64,000 nucleotides of DNA from Phaseolus vulgaris (Eukaryota; Streptophyta; Magnoliopsida; Fabales; Fabaceae): positions 35,825,309-35,889,308 of the forward strand of contig NC_023751.2 of NCBI RefSeq assembly GCF_000499845.2. Reading direction: 5' to 3'. Shown here piece by piece: positions 26,842-39,425 of this stretch; the stretch's first letter is position 1; the number at the start of each line of letters is the position of its first letter. The position numbers were made by a program, and so were the translations under genes. Below the pieces are notes generated by a model. That model was given only the letters and a program-made list of their open reading frames with translations. It searched no databases and was not told where the DNA came from.

Positions 26842-27590
26842 TCAATCCGAAAACGAATAATTAAAGGCATTGACCTTGTGTTTTAACCATAGCCACGAAC
26901 TAAGTTGAGTCATCTGGAAAACTTCTTCCGCATCAGGTACACCTTGCTTAAAAAAGACCATGTTCCTTTGATTCCAGATACCCCTTACTATTATTGCCCA
27001 TATACCCTTCCACACTAGGTTTTGCTTGAAATTCAAATGAACCAAATGAAAGCTCTCAAAATGAATCTTTAAATCCTTATGTTGAACACACATGCTACCT
27101 ATCCACCTATAGCAAAGAGACCAAACCCGCTGTGCAATAAAACAATCAAAGAACAAGTGTTGAGTTGTCTCTTCTGTAGCCTTACACATCTCACAACCAG
27201 CAAGCCTCACTAACACTCCTCTCATACTAAGGCTGCTACGAATTGGCATTTTATCAAAAAAATCTTTCAAGCAATGGTTAAAATATTGGGAAAAGCTTTA
27301 ACTTTCCAAATCTGATTAAAAATACCATTAACTTGCCCTGCGCCATAGTTGCCTAGGCATTCATAGGCTGATTTCACTGAAAACCCCTTGTGGAATCACC
27401 TTTCCATATTTGCATGTCCTATTCCTCCCTCTTAATAGTATCCGTAGAGATAATCCTATACAATTCTTCCTCTTATATGCATTCTCACACAACCTCTCCC
27501 TTCTCCACCTTAGCACCTCCTCCATAGGGACCTTTCCTATACTCCAACCTCTACCGGGGTATATAGATTATTTATAACTTCTGTTTAGAG
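26842..27590 (-). mobile_element. L1-type LINE remnant: end of reverse transcriptase ORF
   Basis: The frame 26842-27270 encodes MPIRSSLSMRGV, then CEMCKATEETTQHLFFDC, the zinc-binding (zf-RVT, CxxC...HxxxxC) domain at the end of plant L1 ORF2 proteins, then the WNQRN region. Upstream on the same strand (to about 27590) the homology continues in broken frames (a SAYECLG-like word near 27360 and a WRRE word near 27510). It is dead, with frameshifts and stops. Confidence 0.8.
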
Positions 27591-28026
27591 TTTCTATTCA
27601 ATTGACTTTTTTAGGCTTGATTAGGAGGTATGTTGACTCGTTTTTGTGTATATGAGTTGAAGCATATCTCAAATACTTTGTTTAATTTAATTTAATTTAT
27701 ATATTATTAATAAAAAATATAAGTCAATTTCGTGTTTCAAAATTTATATATTATAATTAGATTAAAAAAGACTGGTTTGTTTGAGTCCCCACACTATAAA
27801 ACGGGAGTTAGAGCTAGAAAGGGAGTTAGAGTTAGAAAGGTTTATATCCTCTACAGCGTAAAGCTATGTAATTCAATAAAATTAATTTTATTTCATAATT
27901 TTCTTGTAATAACATAAATACATCATATCTAATTATTTTTCTACTGTCCAAATTTCCACTCGATCCAACTATCATGTCTATTCCAAAAAAATAAACCTAT
28001 TATAATTTGAAATATTTGAATCTAAT
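27591..28026. other. AT-rich spacer with a kinase-upstream conserved block
   Basis: At 27770-27870 lies GGTTTGTTTGAGTCCCCACA followed by ACGGGAGTTAGAG-type words. A related block is found upstream of kinases d, d' and c' (31140-31240, and reversed at 42355-42455 and 46600-46690). It is probably the distal promoter of kinase c, now separated from it by a LINE insertion. Confidence 0.5.
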
Positions 28027-28355
28027 GTTTTTTATCAACAAGAAAATATATAATAAATGTGACCCACTTTAGGGGTAGTTCAACCCTTTTACAAAGCAAA
28101 AGAAACATACATCTCGGGAAAACCCTGACTGCCTATCCTGTCACAACTAGTTAAAAAACGACTTACAATTCAAAGACCAACCCCACCACCCTATCAGCAA
28201 CTATTAATGGAGTACATACATACTAGGGGTTCTAGTCAGAACAAGAAACTCGTTGATGGTACCTTTGACAAGATCCAAGACCAAACCTTAACCTGTGTCA
28301 AGGAGAAGACTTCATAAATAGTCTACCACTCCTCCGTTGAATAAACAATTATTCC
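28027..28355 (-). mobile_element. 5'-truncated LINE 3' end
   Basis: Read on the minus strand it ends in the family tail (GTTGAACTACCCCTAAAGTG, then TTGTTGATAAAAAA). It is similar along most of its length to the elements at 54851-55192 and, more distantly, 42612-42979 and 58070-58395. The 5' end is approximate. No clear target-site duplication was identified for this copy. Confidence 0.65.
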
Positions 28356-28923
28356 TATATGTCTCCAAATCACACTTATCAACGCAATCCAAACATTATT
28401 CAAAATAAGATTAACTGAAATGTTCGCATCAAGAATTTTAAACTACTCGAAATGTGAAATAGGAGAGATAAGATTTACTGAAGTCACTAGCGTAAATATT
28501 TGAATCTGAAATATTATCAGATAATGGCTGAGAGGCTAATTAACCTGGTTCGTCTCCAAAGAGATGGTGTGCTTGTATTAGTCTTTGCGTACACACTATG
28601 CAATGACATAAAGGGAAGATTTCACTACAACCACAACTTCAAAGTCTTCAACCACATTATCATTTAATCACTAGAAGAGGAAACTTCACTCAGTCTTCCA
28701 TTAAAATGCATTTAATATAGTTCCAAATTTCACTGTCCCACACCATTCCATAATTTTCAAATCTTTTGTATGAGAAATTTACTGTGAAATAACTATGAAA
28801 TTCAAGAATTAAAAACGCGTCGAGGCACTTTATAAGTGAGTAGCATAACAGGTAAACTGCAACCTTGTATGGTGTTCTTTACAATCAACTGCAGTAATTT
28901 GAATTATTATTATATTTTTTCCA
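28356..28923 (+). promoter_or_regulatory. Upstream region of kinase c
   Basis: Blocks are conserved with the upstream regions of c' (46195-46475, reversed) and of the broken third copy (54440-54760, reversed). They include CACAACTTCAAAGTCTTCAA near 28632, CCCACACCATTCCATAATTT near 28737, and the AAAACGCG..GAGGCACTTTATAA stretch near 28812-28835. A weaker form of the first block precedes kinase d. Conservation among otherwise diverged flanks suggests promoter function, though common descent alone could explain it. Confidence 0.5.
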
Positions 28924-30288
28924 ATGTCCGACGACACCAGCTCTGAAGCGGGTTCGGGAACTGCAATTGCCATTGTCGTAGTAGGTAGGATTTAAACTGT
29001 CATATTTGTTGTTTTCATTTTCTGTTTTATATTGGTTTATTTGCAAGACCTTTTTGTTATGACTGAATGCTCTAATGTTCTTGATGCAGTTGTCATTATT
29101 GTGAAGATTAGTATTTTCTTTTGGGTATTGCCTGAATGCCTAAAAAGATATCGGGCTAATGGTGGTATTGGATCATTTCAACAAAGAGGAACACCAGATA
29201 AACAATTTATGACACTCACTATGGATAAATTTCTGAATGATATGGAAAGGGAGAAGCCAATCAGGTTCACTGATCAGCAGCTAAGGATTGCAACTGATAA
29301 TTACTCTTATCACTTGGGCTCAGGAGGTTTTGGGTCTGTTTACAAAGGAAGTTTTAGTAATGGAACCATTATAGCTGTGAAAGTTCTACTTGGGAGTTCT
29401 GACAAAATAATTGATCAACAGTTTATGGCAGAAGTGGGTACCATTGGTAAAGTACATCATTTCAATCTAGTTCGTCTATATGGGTTTTGCTTTGAAAGAA
29501 ACCTGAGAGCACTGGTTTACGAGTACATGGTGAATGGGTCGCTTGAAAAGTACCTTTTTCATGAAAGCACAATCTTATCATTTGAAAAGCTCCATGAGAT
29601 TGCAATTGGTACAGCAAGAGGCATTGCTTACTTGCATGAAGAGTGTCAGCAGAGAATAATCCACTATGATATTAAACCAGGAAATATTCTGTTGGATAGG
29701 AACTTTTGTCCTAAAGTTGCTGATTTTGGTTTGGCCAAGCTTTGCAACAGGGATCATACTCACATAAGCATGACTGGGGGTAGGGGGACTCCTGGTTATG
29801 CTGCACCTGAACTTTGGATGCCATTTCCTGTAACTCACAAGTGTGATGTTTACAGCTTTGGCATGCTGTTATTTGAAATCATTGGCAGGAGAAAAAACCA
29901 TAACATCAACGTTCCAGAGAGTCAGGTTTGGTTTCCAATGTGGGCTTGGGAAAAATTTGCAGCTGGAGATGTGGGGGAGTTGATAACTTGCTGTGGAATA
30001 GAGGACAAAGATAGGGAGATTGCAGAAAGAATTGTTAATGTAGCTTTGTTATGCGTTCAACACAGGCCAGAAGCAAGACCTATAATGAGTGTTGTGGTGA
30101 AAATGTTGGAAGGTTCTTTTGATGTTCCAAAGCCTCCAAACCCATTTCAATACCTGATTGGTTGGGTTCCACCCACTCCTGACACTGACACAAATATCAG
30201 CACTGACTCTTCATCATTGGTAACCAAATCTGTCCCTGTACTTGCCACTCATGGTATGACCAACGAGATTCAATTAGCGTCTGCATAA
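28924..30288 (+). CDS. LRK10-like receptor-like kinase c (left arm, intact)
   Basis: Exons 28924-28984 and 29090-30288 give 419 aa. The N-terminus MSDDTSSEAGSGTAIAIVVV runs into a membrane segment (VIIVKISIFFWVLP), again with no ectodomain. The kinase domain is complete: GSGGFGSVYKG, VKVLLGSS, EYMVNGSL, HYDIKPGNILLD, DFGLAKLC, GTPGYAAPELWMPFPVTHK, and RPIMSVVVKMLEGS, followed by a Pro/Ser/Thr-rich tail ending EIQLASA. It is non-RD. This is the undamaged member of a pair: its inverted copy c' at 44.8-46.2 kb is nearly identical over the kinase domain but carries a stop codon. The juxtamembrane part differs clearly between the two. Confidence 0.9.
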
Positions 30289-31613
30289 ATTTGTTTTGTT
30301 AATCCTTCTGAAAAAGTGTAACATGTTCCAGGAAAATATGTATTTACTTCCCCTATGCCAACTCTTCATGTATCTTCATTTCAATATAATTCAAATGAAC
30401 ATTCACACAATTCTTCGTTTTGCCTTTGATATTAAGAAGTGTTCCAATCAAGTGATCACATATATTTTACTCCATTTGTATTATATCTAAAATAGTATTT
30501 GACATGTAACGTGGACCAATATGAAAAAAAGATGGATTTCTTTTTCTATATGTCTATCATAGTTTCCTTTTTTTATTTTTCGAAAAACACATTGATGGGC
30601 TTCACCTTTTCTAATGGAGTGGGGGAAATCCTATCGTATTGATGTCCATTAAAACATTTTTTCAATGTGAAGTGTGGTTATGGAACTTGTTTAAAAGCTT
30701 CTTATGTCAAAAATATATTATCTTCCTTCTTAGTTTTAATTGTTGAAATGATGTGTCTTCTTCATCATTAGAACCCTTAACACTAAAACCTGATAAGTTT
30801 TTATCTGTCAAAAAATAATTGATAATACAAAATAAATTACATGAATATTGGAAGACTCAGTAACAATCCTATCAAACTTCAACCCTTTAATCTTACAAAC
30901 AACAATATCAAATATTCAATCAATGGAATAAGATAAATATATATGTTAATATGACACAATAGTGAAATGTGGAGGTATGTTGATAACTTATCCTTCATTT
31001 TTTATTCTTTTGTAGAACCTTCCGCCGGCACAGATACATGAGCTATATTGATAAGGGAGGTTAAGGGAAAATAGTATATAAAAAATTGTTGAGTAGAATG
31101 ATGAGACAATATTGTTACTTTTATATATTATTAGATTCAGAGAGCGCAGGTTTGGTTTATGAAGTCCACACACTACGAAACGAAAAAGGGAGAGTTAGAG
31201 AAAAGGTTTACGTTGTCTGCAGTGTGAAGCCACATAAAAGGAAGAGATGAGTACTACCACAACTTCAAAATCTTCAACATCATTATCATTTAATGATTAA
31301 TTAATATAGTCCCACACCATTCCAGACATTAACTTCTACATATTAAACGACAAAAGAGAACACTTCACTGACTCTTCCATGTAATGCATTCACATTATTC
31401 AGAGTGTTAATTGGCATGGGAGTTTTCTGTCGAAATTTCTTCGAAATTCACTAAAACGGTGTTTCTTTTGACCTATATGATGCATCACTAATATATATTA
31501 GAAGGTACTCAGTTTCACTAAGCAAATAAACTGGGAATTGCAGTAGTCTACTAAGTTTATCTTTTGTTCCACTTTTTCACTTACTATAACATTCAATTCT
31601 TATCTATTGCCTA
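30289..31613 (+). other. Spacer between kinases c and d, with d promoter
   Basis: The part to about 31100 aligns, reversed, with 43320-44080 of the right arm, apart from a roughly 690-bp block present only on the right (about 44083-44775). From about 31380 to 31613 it is almost base-identical to the region upstream of d'. The GGTTTATGAAGTCCACACAC block lies at about 31150. No gene was seen. Confidence 0.55.
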
Positions 31614-32899
31614 ATGTCAGAAACTACTATAATTATCATCATCTTCGCAGGTATGATTTTAACCAACCCTTTTGGTTTGAATTCATCTTCCGTCATGATT
31701 TTGTTGTTTTTATGGTTTAGTGATCAAGATTTGAGTTTGACTGACATATGCTAATGTATTGCAGGTGTATTTTTTGTGATATTTTGTACTTTTATATGGC
31801 TACAACCCAAATTTAATTATGGTAAAGACTCACAATTTATGACACTCACCATGGATAAATTTCTGAACGAGATTGAAAAGGAGAAGGTGATCAGGTTCAC
31901 TGAACAGCACCTAAGAATTGCAACTGATAACTATTCTTACTTGATGGGGTCAGGAGGTTTTGGAAAAGTCTATAAGGGAATTTTTAGTGATGGAACCATT
32001 GTAGCTGTGAAAGTTCTGCATGCCCTTTCTGAAGAGAGAATTGAGGAGCAGTTTATGGCCGAAGTGGGAACAATTGGAAAAATTCATCATTTCAATCTGG
32101 TTCGACTCTATGGTTTTTGTTTGGAAAGAAACTTCACAGCACTGGTTTATGAGTACATGGTGAATGGTTCTCTTGACAAGTTTTTGTTTAATTCAGACAA
32201 GGCCATAGGTTTTGAAAAGCTTTATGAGATTGCAGTTGGAACAGCCAAAGGCATTTCTTACTTGCATGAAGAGTGTCAACAAAGAATTATCCACTACGAC
32301 ATAAAACCAGGAAATATTCTCTTGGACAGAAACTTGAATGCTAAAGTTGCTGATTTTGGTTTAGCCAAACTATGCAATAGAGAGAATACTCATATTACCT
32401 TGACTAGGGGTAGAGGAACTCCTGGTTATGCTGCACCTGAGCTTTGGTTGCCAAATTTTCCCGTAACTCAGAAGTGTGATGTTTACAGCTTTGGAATGCT
32501 GTTATTTGAAATACTTGGAAGGAGAAGAAACTTTAACATTGAGCTTGGTGAAAGCCAGGAGTGGTTTCCAATGTGGATTTGGAAAAAGTTTGAGGGTGAA
32601 GAAGCAGAAGAATTGATGGTAGCATGTGGGATAGAGGATGAAAAAGAGAGTGCAGAGAAAGAATGGTGAAGGTAGCTCTGTCATGTGTTCAGTATAAGCA
32701 AGAATCAAGACCTATAATGAGTGTTGTGGTGAAAATGTTAGAAGGTTCAGTTGAAATTCCAAAACCTCTAAACCCATTTCCGCACCTTGTTTATGAGATT
32801 CTTCCACTGCCAGCATCACCTGGTAACACTTACACAAGTACAAGTACTGTTCCAGGTTCTTCAGGGATGATAACAGAATCCAGCCTTGAACCTAATTAA
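31614..32899 (+). pseudogene. LRK10-like kinase d (left arm), frameshifted near the C-terminus
   Basis: Exons 31614-31650 and 31765 onward. The frame runs to a stop at 32667-32669, giving 313 aa instead of the 380 aa of the intact inverted copy d'. The cause is two extra bases: left GCAGAGAAAGAATGG against right GCAGAAAGAATGG (near 32655). After the shift the normal C-lobe end (MVKVALSCVQYKQESRP) is still readable in another frame to 32899. Everything before is intact: membrane segment VFFVIFCTFIWL, GSGGFGKVYKG, VAVKVL, HYDIKPGN, DFGLAKLC, GTPGYAAPELWLPNF. The lost part is the last kinase subdomain and tail. The protein may be non-functional, or a truncated kinase could be made. A GA-repeat slip or a sequencing error would both give this change. 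Confidence 0.82.
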
Positions 32900-34095
32900 G
32901 TTGGAGATTGAATCAGGCTCTACCTAAATTTTATCAATGACACCAAAGATCAATCATTACAAAGCATTCATTAAAGAGCATGCTGCAGGATTGAGAAGTG
33001 ATGTTCGTGTTGAACCACTCATAAGAGATGGGTCACCAAATATTACATATAGAAGGAGCAATATAGAAGGAGCAAGCATGCTTATATTGATTTATGAGCC
33101 ATTGAATTTGATTTATTATGATAGTTAGATATGTTTTGTAAGCAGGCCTTCATAAGAGCAAAATATGTGTAATATGTCCTGCATAACTATACAGATTAGT
33201 TAGGAATTCTGAAATTATTTTGGTTTTTTATAAGGATTGAGACGTGTATGAAATATTTTTTATTTATTTATTTATATTTTCTGATAAAAAAATAAAAATT
33301 ATAACACCTCTAAGTGTTCTCTTTAATTTTATTTATTTCTAGCTGTGAGAAAAAAAACAAAGCATTGATAAGTGTACCTATTTCTTTTGTGAATGATAAC
33401 AAAGCATTCATATTTTCCTATAAAAAGTGAAGTATTTTAAAAATATTCCAACATAACCTTCTAAAAACAAAGTTCTGAACGTTATACAAAACTCAAACAT
33501 TGACATTCAGGTCCTTACTCTACCTCTCAACATAAAAACGGATAACAAATCATTATTCATCCTAACTAAGCCCAAATCTAAAACCAAATGTATTTAAAGA
33601 GCATAAAAAGCTATTTTGAAAACCTAACTCAAAAATTCTAATATTGGAACTAGCTAGATTTGATTTGTTCTGATAGAAAAAATAGAAAAAATATGAAATA
33701 GAAACCAATTTTAGAGATAAAAAATAATTAATTGTTATAATAAATAAATTAGATATTATTTTAAAGATTAAAAAAATATTAATATTTAAATTAGTTTTTA
33801 AATTTATATCTAGTTAGTTATAAAGTTTTAACTATCAATTATTTAATAATTTTCTTGTAGATGTAGTTATTGACTTAAATTAATAATACGTTTTATTGAT
33901 AACAATAAATTACACCTTTTCCTCTTTCTTAGTATAATAAAGATTTGGCAAGTTAGTTTATTTTTTTTTAGTTAAAGAGAATGTGAATAGTAACATTCAA
34001 TTGTCACATTGTTTACGTCCTTCCTCTACCTTTCCCTGTAGTGCCACTTCGAGAACGGTTTATTCTTTTTTAAATGACATAGACACAAAATTCTA
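32900..34095. other. Spacer after kinase d
   Basis: A block of about 390 bp (32960-33350) is absent from the matching place after d'. Homology resumes near 33350-33420 (GAATGATAACAAAGCATTCATAT) and then ends. At 33700-33863 there is a degenerate CACTA-miniature fragment ending TTTTCTTGTAG. The ORF at 32937-33128 has no recognisable family. Confidence 0.5.
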
Positions 34096-34452
34096 GTTTA
34101 AACGGCTCAATTCCTTATCTAGCACCATTCACATCTTTATTTCCCTATCTAGCACCCTTTTGTTTTTAATTCCCTATCTAGCACCCTTTTGTTTTTATTT
34201 CTCTATCTAGCACTCCTATCTAGCACCATTTTAAAAATAAATAAATAAATAATAAATTATTATTTTTTAATAATTTTAATTTTGAATGCATTAAAAAATA
34301 AATATTTTTAATGTTTAAAATAATTAGAAATATAATTAATGAATAAATAAATGAGTTTTTACAAAATAAAAACAAAAAAGTAATAAATTAAAAATGTTTA
34401 GTTTAAAATTATTTTTTTTAAAATGAAGAAAATAAAAAATTAAACTCTACAA
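34096..34452. repeat. Repeat A1: CTATCTAGCACC minisatellite plus AT-rich tail
   Basis: About 357 bp begin GTTTAAACGGCTCAATTCC and contain several CCCTATCTAGCACC(C/A)TTT units of roughly 28 bp, then AAATAAATAAATAA and an AT-rich tail ending CTCTACAA. It is the direct repeat of 35302-35676 and the inverted repeat of 35776-36150. It lies just outside the left arm of the foldback palindrome. Confidence 0.85.
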
Positions 34453-34460
34453 CAACATAA

Positions 34461-36991
34461 TGTGAGAACAAGGCAACATATAACAATCAGATTGGTCACA
34501 TTTTATTGGATAGAAGTTAAAAAGAAATATTGAAAAAGTCTTAATTTTGATAGAAAGTATTGGTGTGTTTGAATTGACTTACTTGTGTGATTCGTAAAAC
34601 CATGCATTTTCCAACTAACACTAATAATTGGATGCTTGGGACACAATTTTAATGACACGCAACTAACACTATTAATTGGATGCATGGCAGACAATATTAA
34701 TAACAAGGTATATGCCGGAGAAATTTTGAATATATAATACTATTTTAGAAAAAAAAAATTTCTAAATTAGTTTCTATTATTATTAAATGATTTTTAAATT
34801 GGTATATAATTAGTAACCTAGGTTTTAACTACCAGTTATCTAGTTTCTAAATTTGTTAGCAAAAACTTTGGTTATAATTAGATACCAATTTAGAAATCAT
34901 TTAACAATAATAGAAACTAATTTAAAAACCAATTTTTTTAGTCTCTAATTTAGTTACTATAATAATTAATTATTTTTTGTCACTAAAGATTAGTTTTTAT
35001 TTCATGATTTTCTTTTTAGTGTTAAGTTATATGTATGTATTAAATTAAGTTATATGTATATGTATGTAAGTGTTTCCTAAACATAAAATAAACAATCATT
35101 TATATAAATGTGATTTAATGATTACTAAAGACTATATATATAAAATTATTGATTATTTATACAACATTTTTAAAGTATTGTTAGGATGTGTTATAGAATT
35201 AAAATCTAAAAGTAGTTATAGACATATAAATGTGTTTTAAAAATATAAAAAATCACAGTTTTATAAATATAACTTATAAATCACGTTTTTGGATAATTGA
35301 TGTTTAAACTGGCTCAATTCCCTATCTAGCACCATTTACATCTTTATTTTCCTATCTAGCACCCTTTTGTTTTTATTTCCCTATATAGCACCCTTTTGTT
35401 TTTATTTCCCTATCTAGCACTCTTTTATTTTTTATTTCCCTATCTAGCACCATTTTAAAAATAAATAAATAAATAATAAATTATTATTTTTTAATAATTT
35501 TAATTTTGAATGCATTAAAAATAAATATTTTTAATGTTTAAAATAATTAGAAATATAATTAATGAATAAATAAATGAGTTTTTACAAAATAAAAACAAAA
35601 AAGTAATAAATTAAAAATGTTTAGTTTAAAATTATTATTTTTAAAAATGAAGAAAATAAAAAATTAAACTCTACAAAGTCAATATGTCCTGTATTTTTTA
35701 CTTGAAATTAACATGATTACATCATCAATAATAATAAAAATAAATACTAATGTATGTTTATAAATTCAACTGTTGTTGTAGAGTTTAATTTTTTATTTTC
35801 TTCATTTTTAAAAATAATAATTTTAAACTAAACATTTTTAATTTATTACTTTTTTGTTTTTATTTTGTAAAAACTCATTTATTTATTCATTAATTATATT
35901 TCTAATTATTTTAAACATTAAAAATATTTATTTTTAATGCATTCAAAATTAAAATTATTAAAAAATAATAATTTATTATTTATTTATTTATTTTTAAAAT
36001 GGTGCTAGATAGGGAAATAAAAAATAAAAGAGTGCTAGATAGGGAAATAAAAACAAAAGGGTGCTATATAGGGAAATAAAAACAAAAGGGTGCTAGATAG
36101 GAAAATAAAGATGTAAATGGTGCTAGATAGGGAATTGAGCCAGTTTAAACATCAATTATCCAAAAACGTGATTTATAAGTTATATTTATAAAACTGTGAT
36201 TTTTTATATTTTTAAAACACATTTATATGTCTATAACTACTTTTAGATTTTAATTCTATAACACATCCTAACAATACTTTAAAAATGTTGTATAAATAAT
36301 CAATAATTTTATATATATAGTCTTTAGTAATCATTAAATCACATTTATATAAATGATTGTTTATTTTATGTTTAGGAAACACTTACATACATATACATAT
36401 AACTTAATTTAATACATACATATAACTTAACACTAAAAAGAAAATCATGAAATAAAAACTAATCTTTAGTGACAAAAAATAATTAATTATTATAGTAACT
36501 AAATTAGAGACTAAAAAAATTGGTTTTTAAATTAGTTTCTATTATTGTTAAATGATTTCTAAATTGGTATCTAATTATAACCAAAGTTTTTGCTAACAAA
36601 TTTAAAAACTAGATAACTGGTAGTTAAAACCTAGGTTACTAATTATATACCAATTTAAAAATCATTTAATAATAATAGAAACTAATTTAGAAATTTTTTT
36701 TTTCTAAAATAGTATTATATATTCAAAATTTCTCCGGCATATACCTTGTTATTAATATTGTCTGCCATGCATCCAATTAATAGTGTTAGTTGCGTGTCAT
36801 TAAAATTGTGTCCCAAGCATCCAATTATTAGTGTTAGTTGGAAAATGCATGGTTTTACGAATCACACAAGTAAGTCAATTCAAACACACCAATACTTTCT
36901 ATCAAAATTAAGACTTTTTCAATATTTCTTTTTAACTTCTATCCAATAAAATGTGACCAATCTGATTGTTATATGTTGCCTTGTTCTCACA
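34461..36991. repeat. 2.5-kb foldback palindrome (arms about 1,216 bp, 99-bp loop)
   Basis: Arms are 34461-35676 and 35776-36991, with a spacer at 35677-35775. Position pairs sum to 71452 at both ends and at sites checked in between, so there is no net insertion or deletion; very few mismatches were noticed (for example near 34850 against 36605). Each arm holds a CACTA-miniature-like segment (about 34735-35022, reversed at 36430-36717) and, next to the loop, a repeat-A copy with CTATCTAGCACC units. No convincing target-site duplication flanks the arms. It resembles a foldback element or the product of an inverted duplication. A transcript through it would form a very long hairpin. Confidence 0.9.
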
Positions 36992-37268
36992 GTGAAAGTC
37001 CCCGAAATTAATTATATAGAAGAAAAAAAAACGCGTTTTGTGGCATATAAGGTGAATTACTAGGGACATAACGTGTCGTAAACGAAATATGTACTGTGGT
37101 ATTAGAAATGTCTTATGTACATTAGACTTGGTCTGAGAAACACTGTTTCTTCTTCTTTCTCTCTTTCTATCCTTCTTTTGTATTAAATTTGCATGGTGTT
37201 GGAGGCTTCTGCTGATCCAAATTTCATTGTTAAGTTTTGTCTCCAGGGTCATTACATAGAGAATAAAC

Positions 37269-39425
37269 ATGAGTTTTCGATTTTCTTCTCCTCCTGACGA
37301 TTTTCAGACTCAGGCGCAGAACCAGTTTGACCATTTTATGGAATGGACAGTAATAGCCTCCATTGGTAAGCAAATCACATCACAATATCATCCAACTTGG
37401 TATATATGCATCTATCTCTTATCATCAGTCTTAAATTTACTTCTCTCCCAATTTGAAGTATAAGTTTAATTTTAGATTTAGCTAAAAGGCTTAAGCTTTA
37501 ACAGGAATATGTATTTGGTAAAGTAGTAACAGTTTGAGTTTGGATTCTGTACAAAGGTTGGAGTATCTGAAATGATCCATTTTATTTATATAATTCTTTA
37601 CTGATAAAATAAAAAGTGTCTGAAATCTAAATCAAGATATCAGTTTATGTTAATTGAAAAAGAACTGGTTTTGTTGTGCTTTTACAGATTTGGATTATGC
37701 ACTCTAGGAATTATAAGTGCTTCACATGCATCCTTATTATCTTCAAATATCCTATCACATTTGTTCTACTCTCAAAGTACTCATTTTAATAACTAGAGAT
37801 GTTGAAACGGATCATGATGGGTTGAGAAATTATTCTCTTTTGTTTTTGGCTGTGAAATGAGATTCAACCCACTAATAATTCTGTTCAAGTTCATCTCCAT
37901 TAAATTCTTAGTGTGATATCTTCAATTTTTCTACTTTCAATCTTTAATTCTTGATAATGGAGTTTTAATTTCTGTATATAAAAAGAATCTAAAAAGTCAA
38001 ATACTGTGGCAAATTGTGCAGGTAAAATGAAAAGTAGATAGCTTATACAGAAAGCATGTTATATATACCACTGAATCCACCTGTGGTTGATTAGAAGAGT
38101 AAACTTTTTGTGTTCTGTTTCAATTTTCAGCTTCTGGAGTGGTGGGACTGGTAGCTATTCTAGCAATAGTATATGCCATTGTTGAATGCTTAAAGAAGGC
38201 AGGAGAAGCAATTCCTGCATATGCCCAGCTTCCGAGCACAGAGAAGGGTCCTAATAAAGCATCAAATTCGTTTCCTTCAACTGGAGAAGTTGAAGTAGTA
38301 ATAACACCAGCTTCCACAGTTCAAGGTTCCAAAACTGAGTTTGAAACAATGGAAAGATTCATAAGCAATATCAACAAGGAGAAACCCATCAGATTCTCTC
38401 CTGAGGAACTGGATATGATCACATGGAACTACTCAACCATATTGGGTTCAGGTGCTTTTGGGGTTGTCTACAAAGGAGAATTGTCCAATGGAGATGATGT
38501 GGCTGTCAAAGTTATCAACAGTTTAGACATGGGAATGGAAGAGCAACTAAAAGCAGAAGTTGGCACCCTTGGAAGAACTTACCATGTCAATCTAGTCAAA
38601 TTATATGGCTTCTGCTTCCACCGTGAGAAGCGAGCTCTTGTTTATGAGTATGTGGAAAATGGGTCTTTGGACAAGCACTTGTTTGGCAGCCAGAACCAAG
38701 ACATAGAGTTGGGGAAGCTTCTTGAGATTGCAATTGGAACAGCAAAAGGAATTGCTTATTTGCATGAAGGGTGTCAAAAGAGAATAATTCATTATGATAT
38801 TAAACCAGAGAATGTTCTTCTTGACATGAACTTGGAACCCAAGGTGGCAGATTTTGGCCTTGCTAAGCTTTGCAGCAGAGAAAGTAACGTTTCAGTGAAC
38901 ACACACTTTAGAGGAACAAGGGGATATGCTGCACCTGAGATGTGGAAGCCTTTTCCAGTGACTCACAAGTGTGATGTTTATAGTTTTGGTATTCTCCTCT
39001 TTGAAATGGTTGGGAGGAGAAGGCATTTTGATGATAAGTACAGAGAATCTCAACAATGGCTTCCACAGTGGACATGGGATATGTATGAGAATAATGAGTT
39101 GTTGTTAATGCTTTCACTTTGTGGAATTGAAGAGAAAGACAAGGAGAAAGGTGAGAGAATGTCAAAGGTGGCTCTGTGGTGTGTTCAGTATTCACCTGAT
39201 GATAGACCTCTTATGAGTACTGTGGTGAAGATGCTTGAGGGTGAGATTCAAATTTCTCCACCTCCATTTCCCTTCCAAAACCTGCACTCTGTTAAGCCAA
39301 ACTTGACTCAGAAAGGAAGCAGTGCTGCAGATTCAGATGCTTCTGAGTCATGGGAAACAACATCAAACTCCAAATCTGGCTCCAAAATCAAGCGCAATGT
39401 ATTTGAGATCGAAGAACGAACTTAG
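37269..39425 (+). CDS. LRK10-like receptor-like kinase e, between the duplicated arms
   Basis: Exons 37269-37365 and 38131-39425 (phase-1 intron) give 463 aa. The longer N-terminus MSFRFSSPPDDFQTQAQNQF precedes a membrane segment (GVVGLVAILAIVYAIVE). A linker of about 70 residues comes before the kinase domain, which has GSGAFGVVYKG, VAVKV, HYDIKPENVLLD, DFGLAKLC, GTRGYAAPEMWKPF and RPLMSTVVKMLEGE, then a Ser-rich basic tail ending FEIEERT. It is non-RD. It is clearly more diverged than a-d (GSGAFG for GSGGFG, KPEN for KPGN) and has no second copy here. It sits just right of the foldback palindrome, inside the inverted duplication. Confidence 0.9.

Noticed and set aside
34503..34706. 67-codon ORF repeated identically at 36746-36949
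   Set aside because: Identity comes from the palindrome; composition is not protein-like and no family is recognised.
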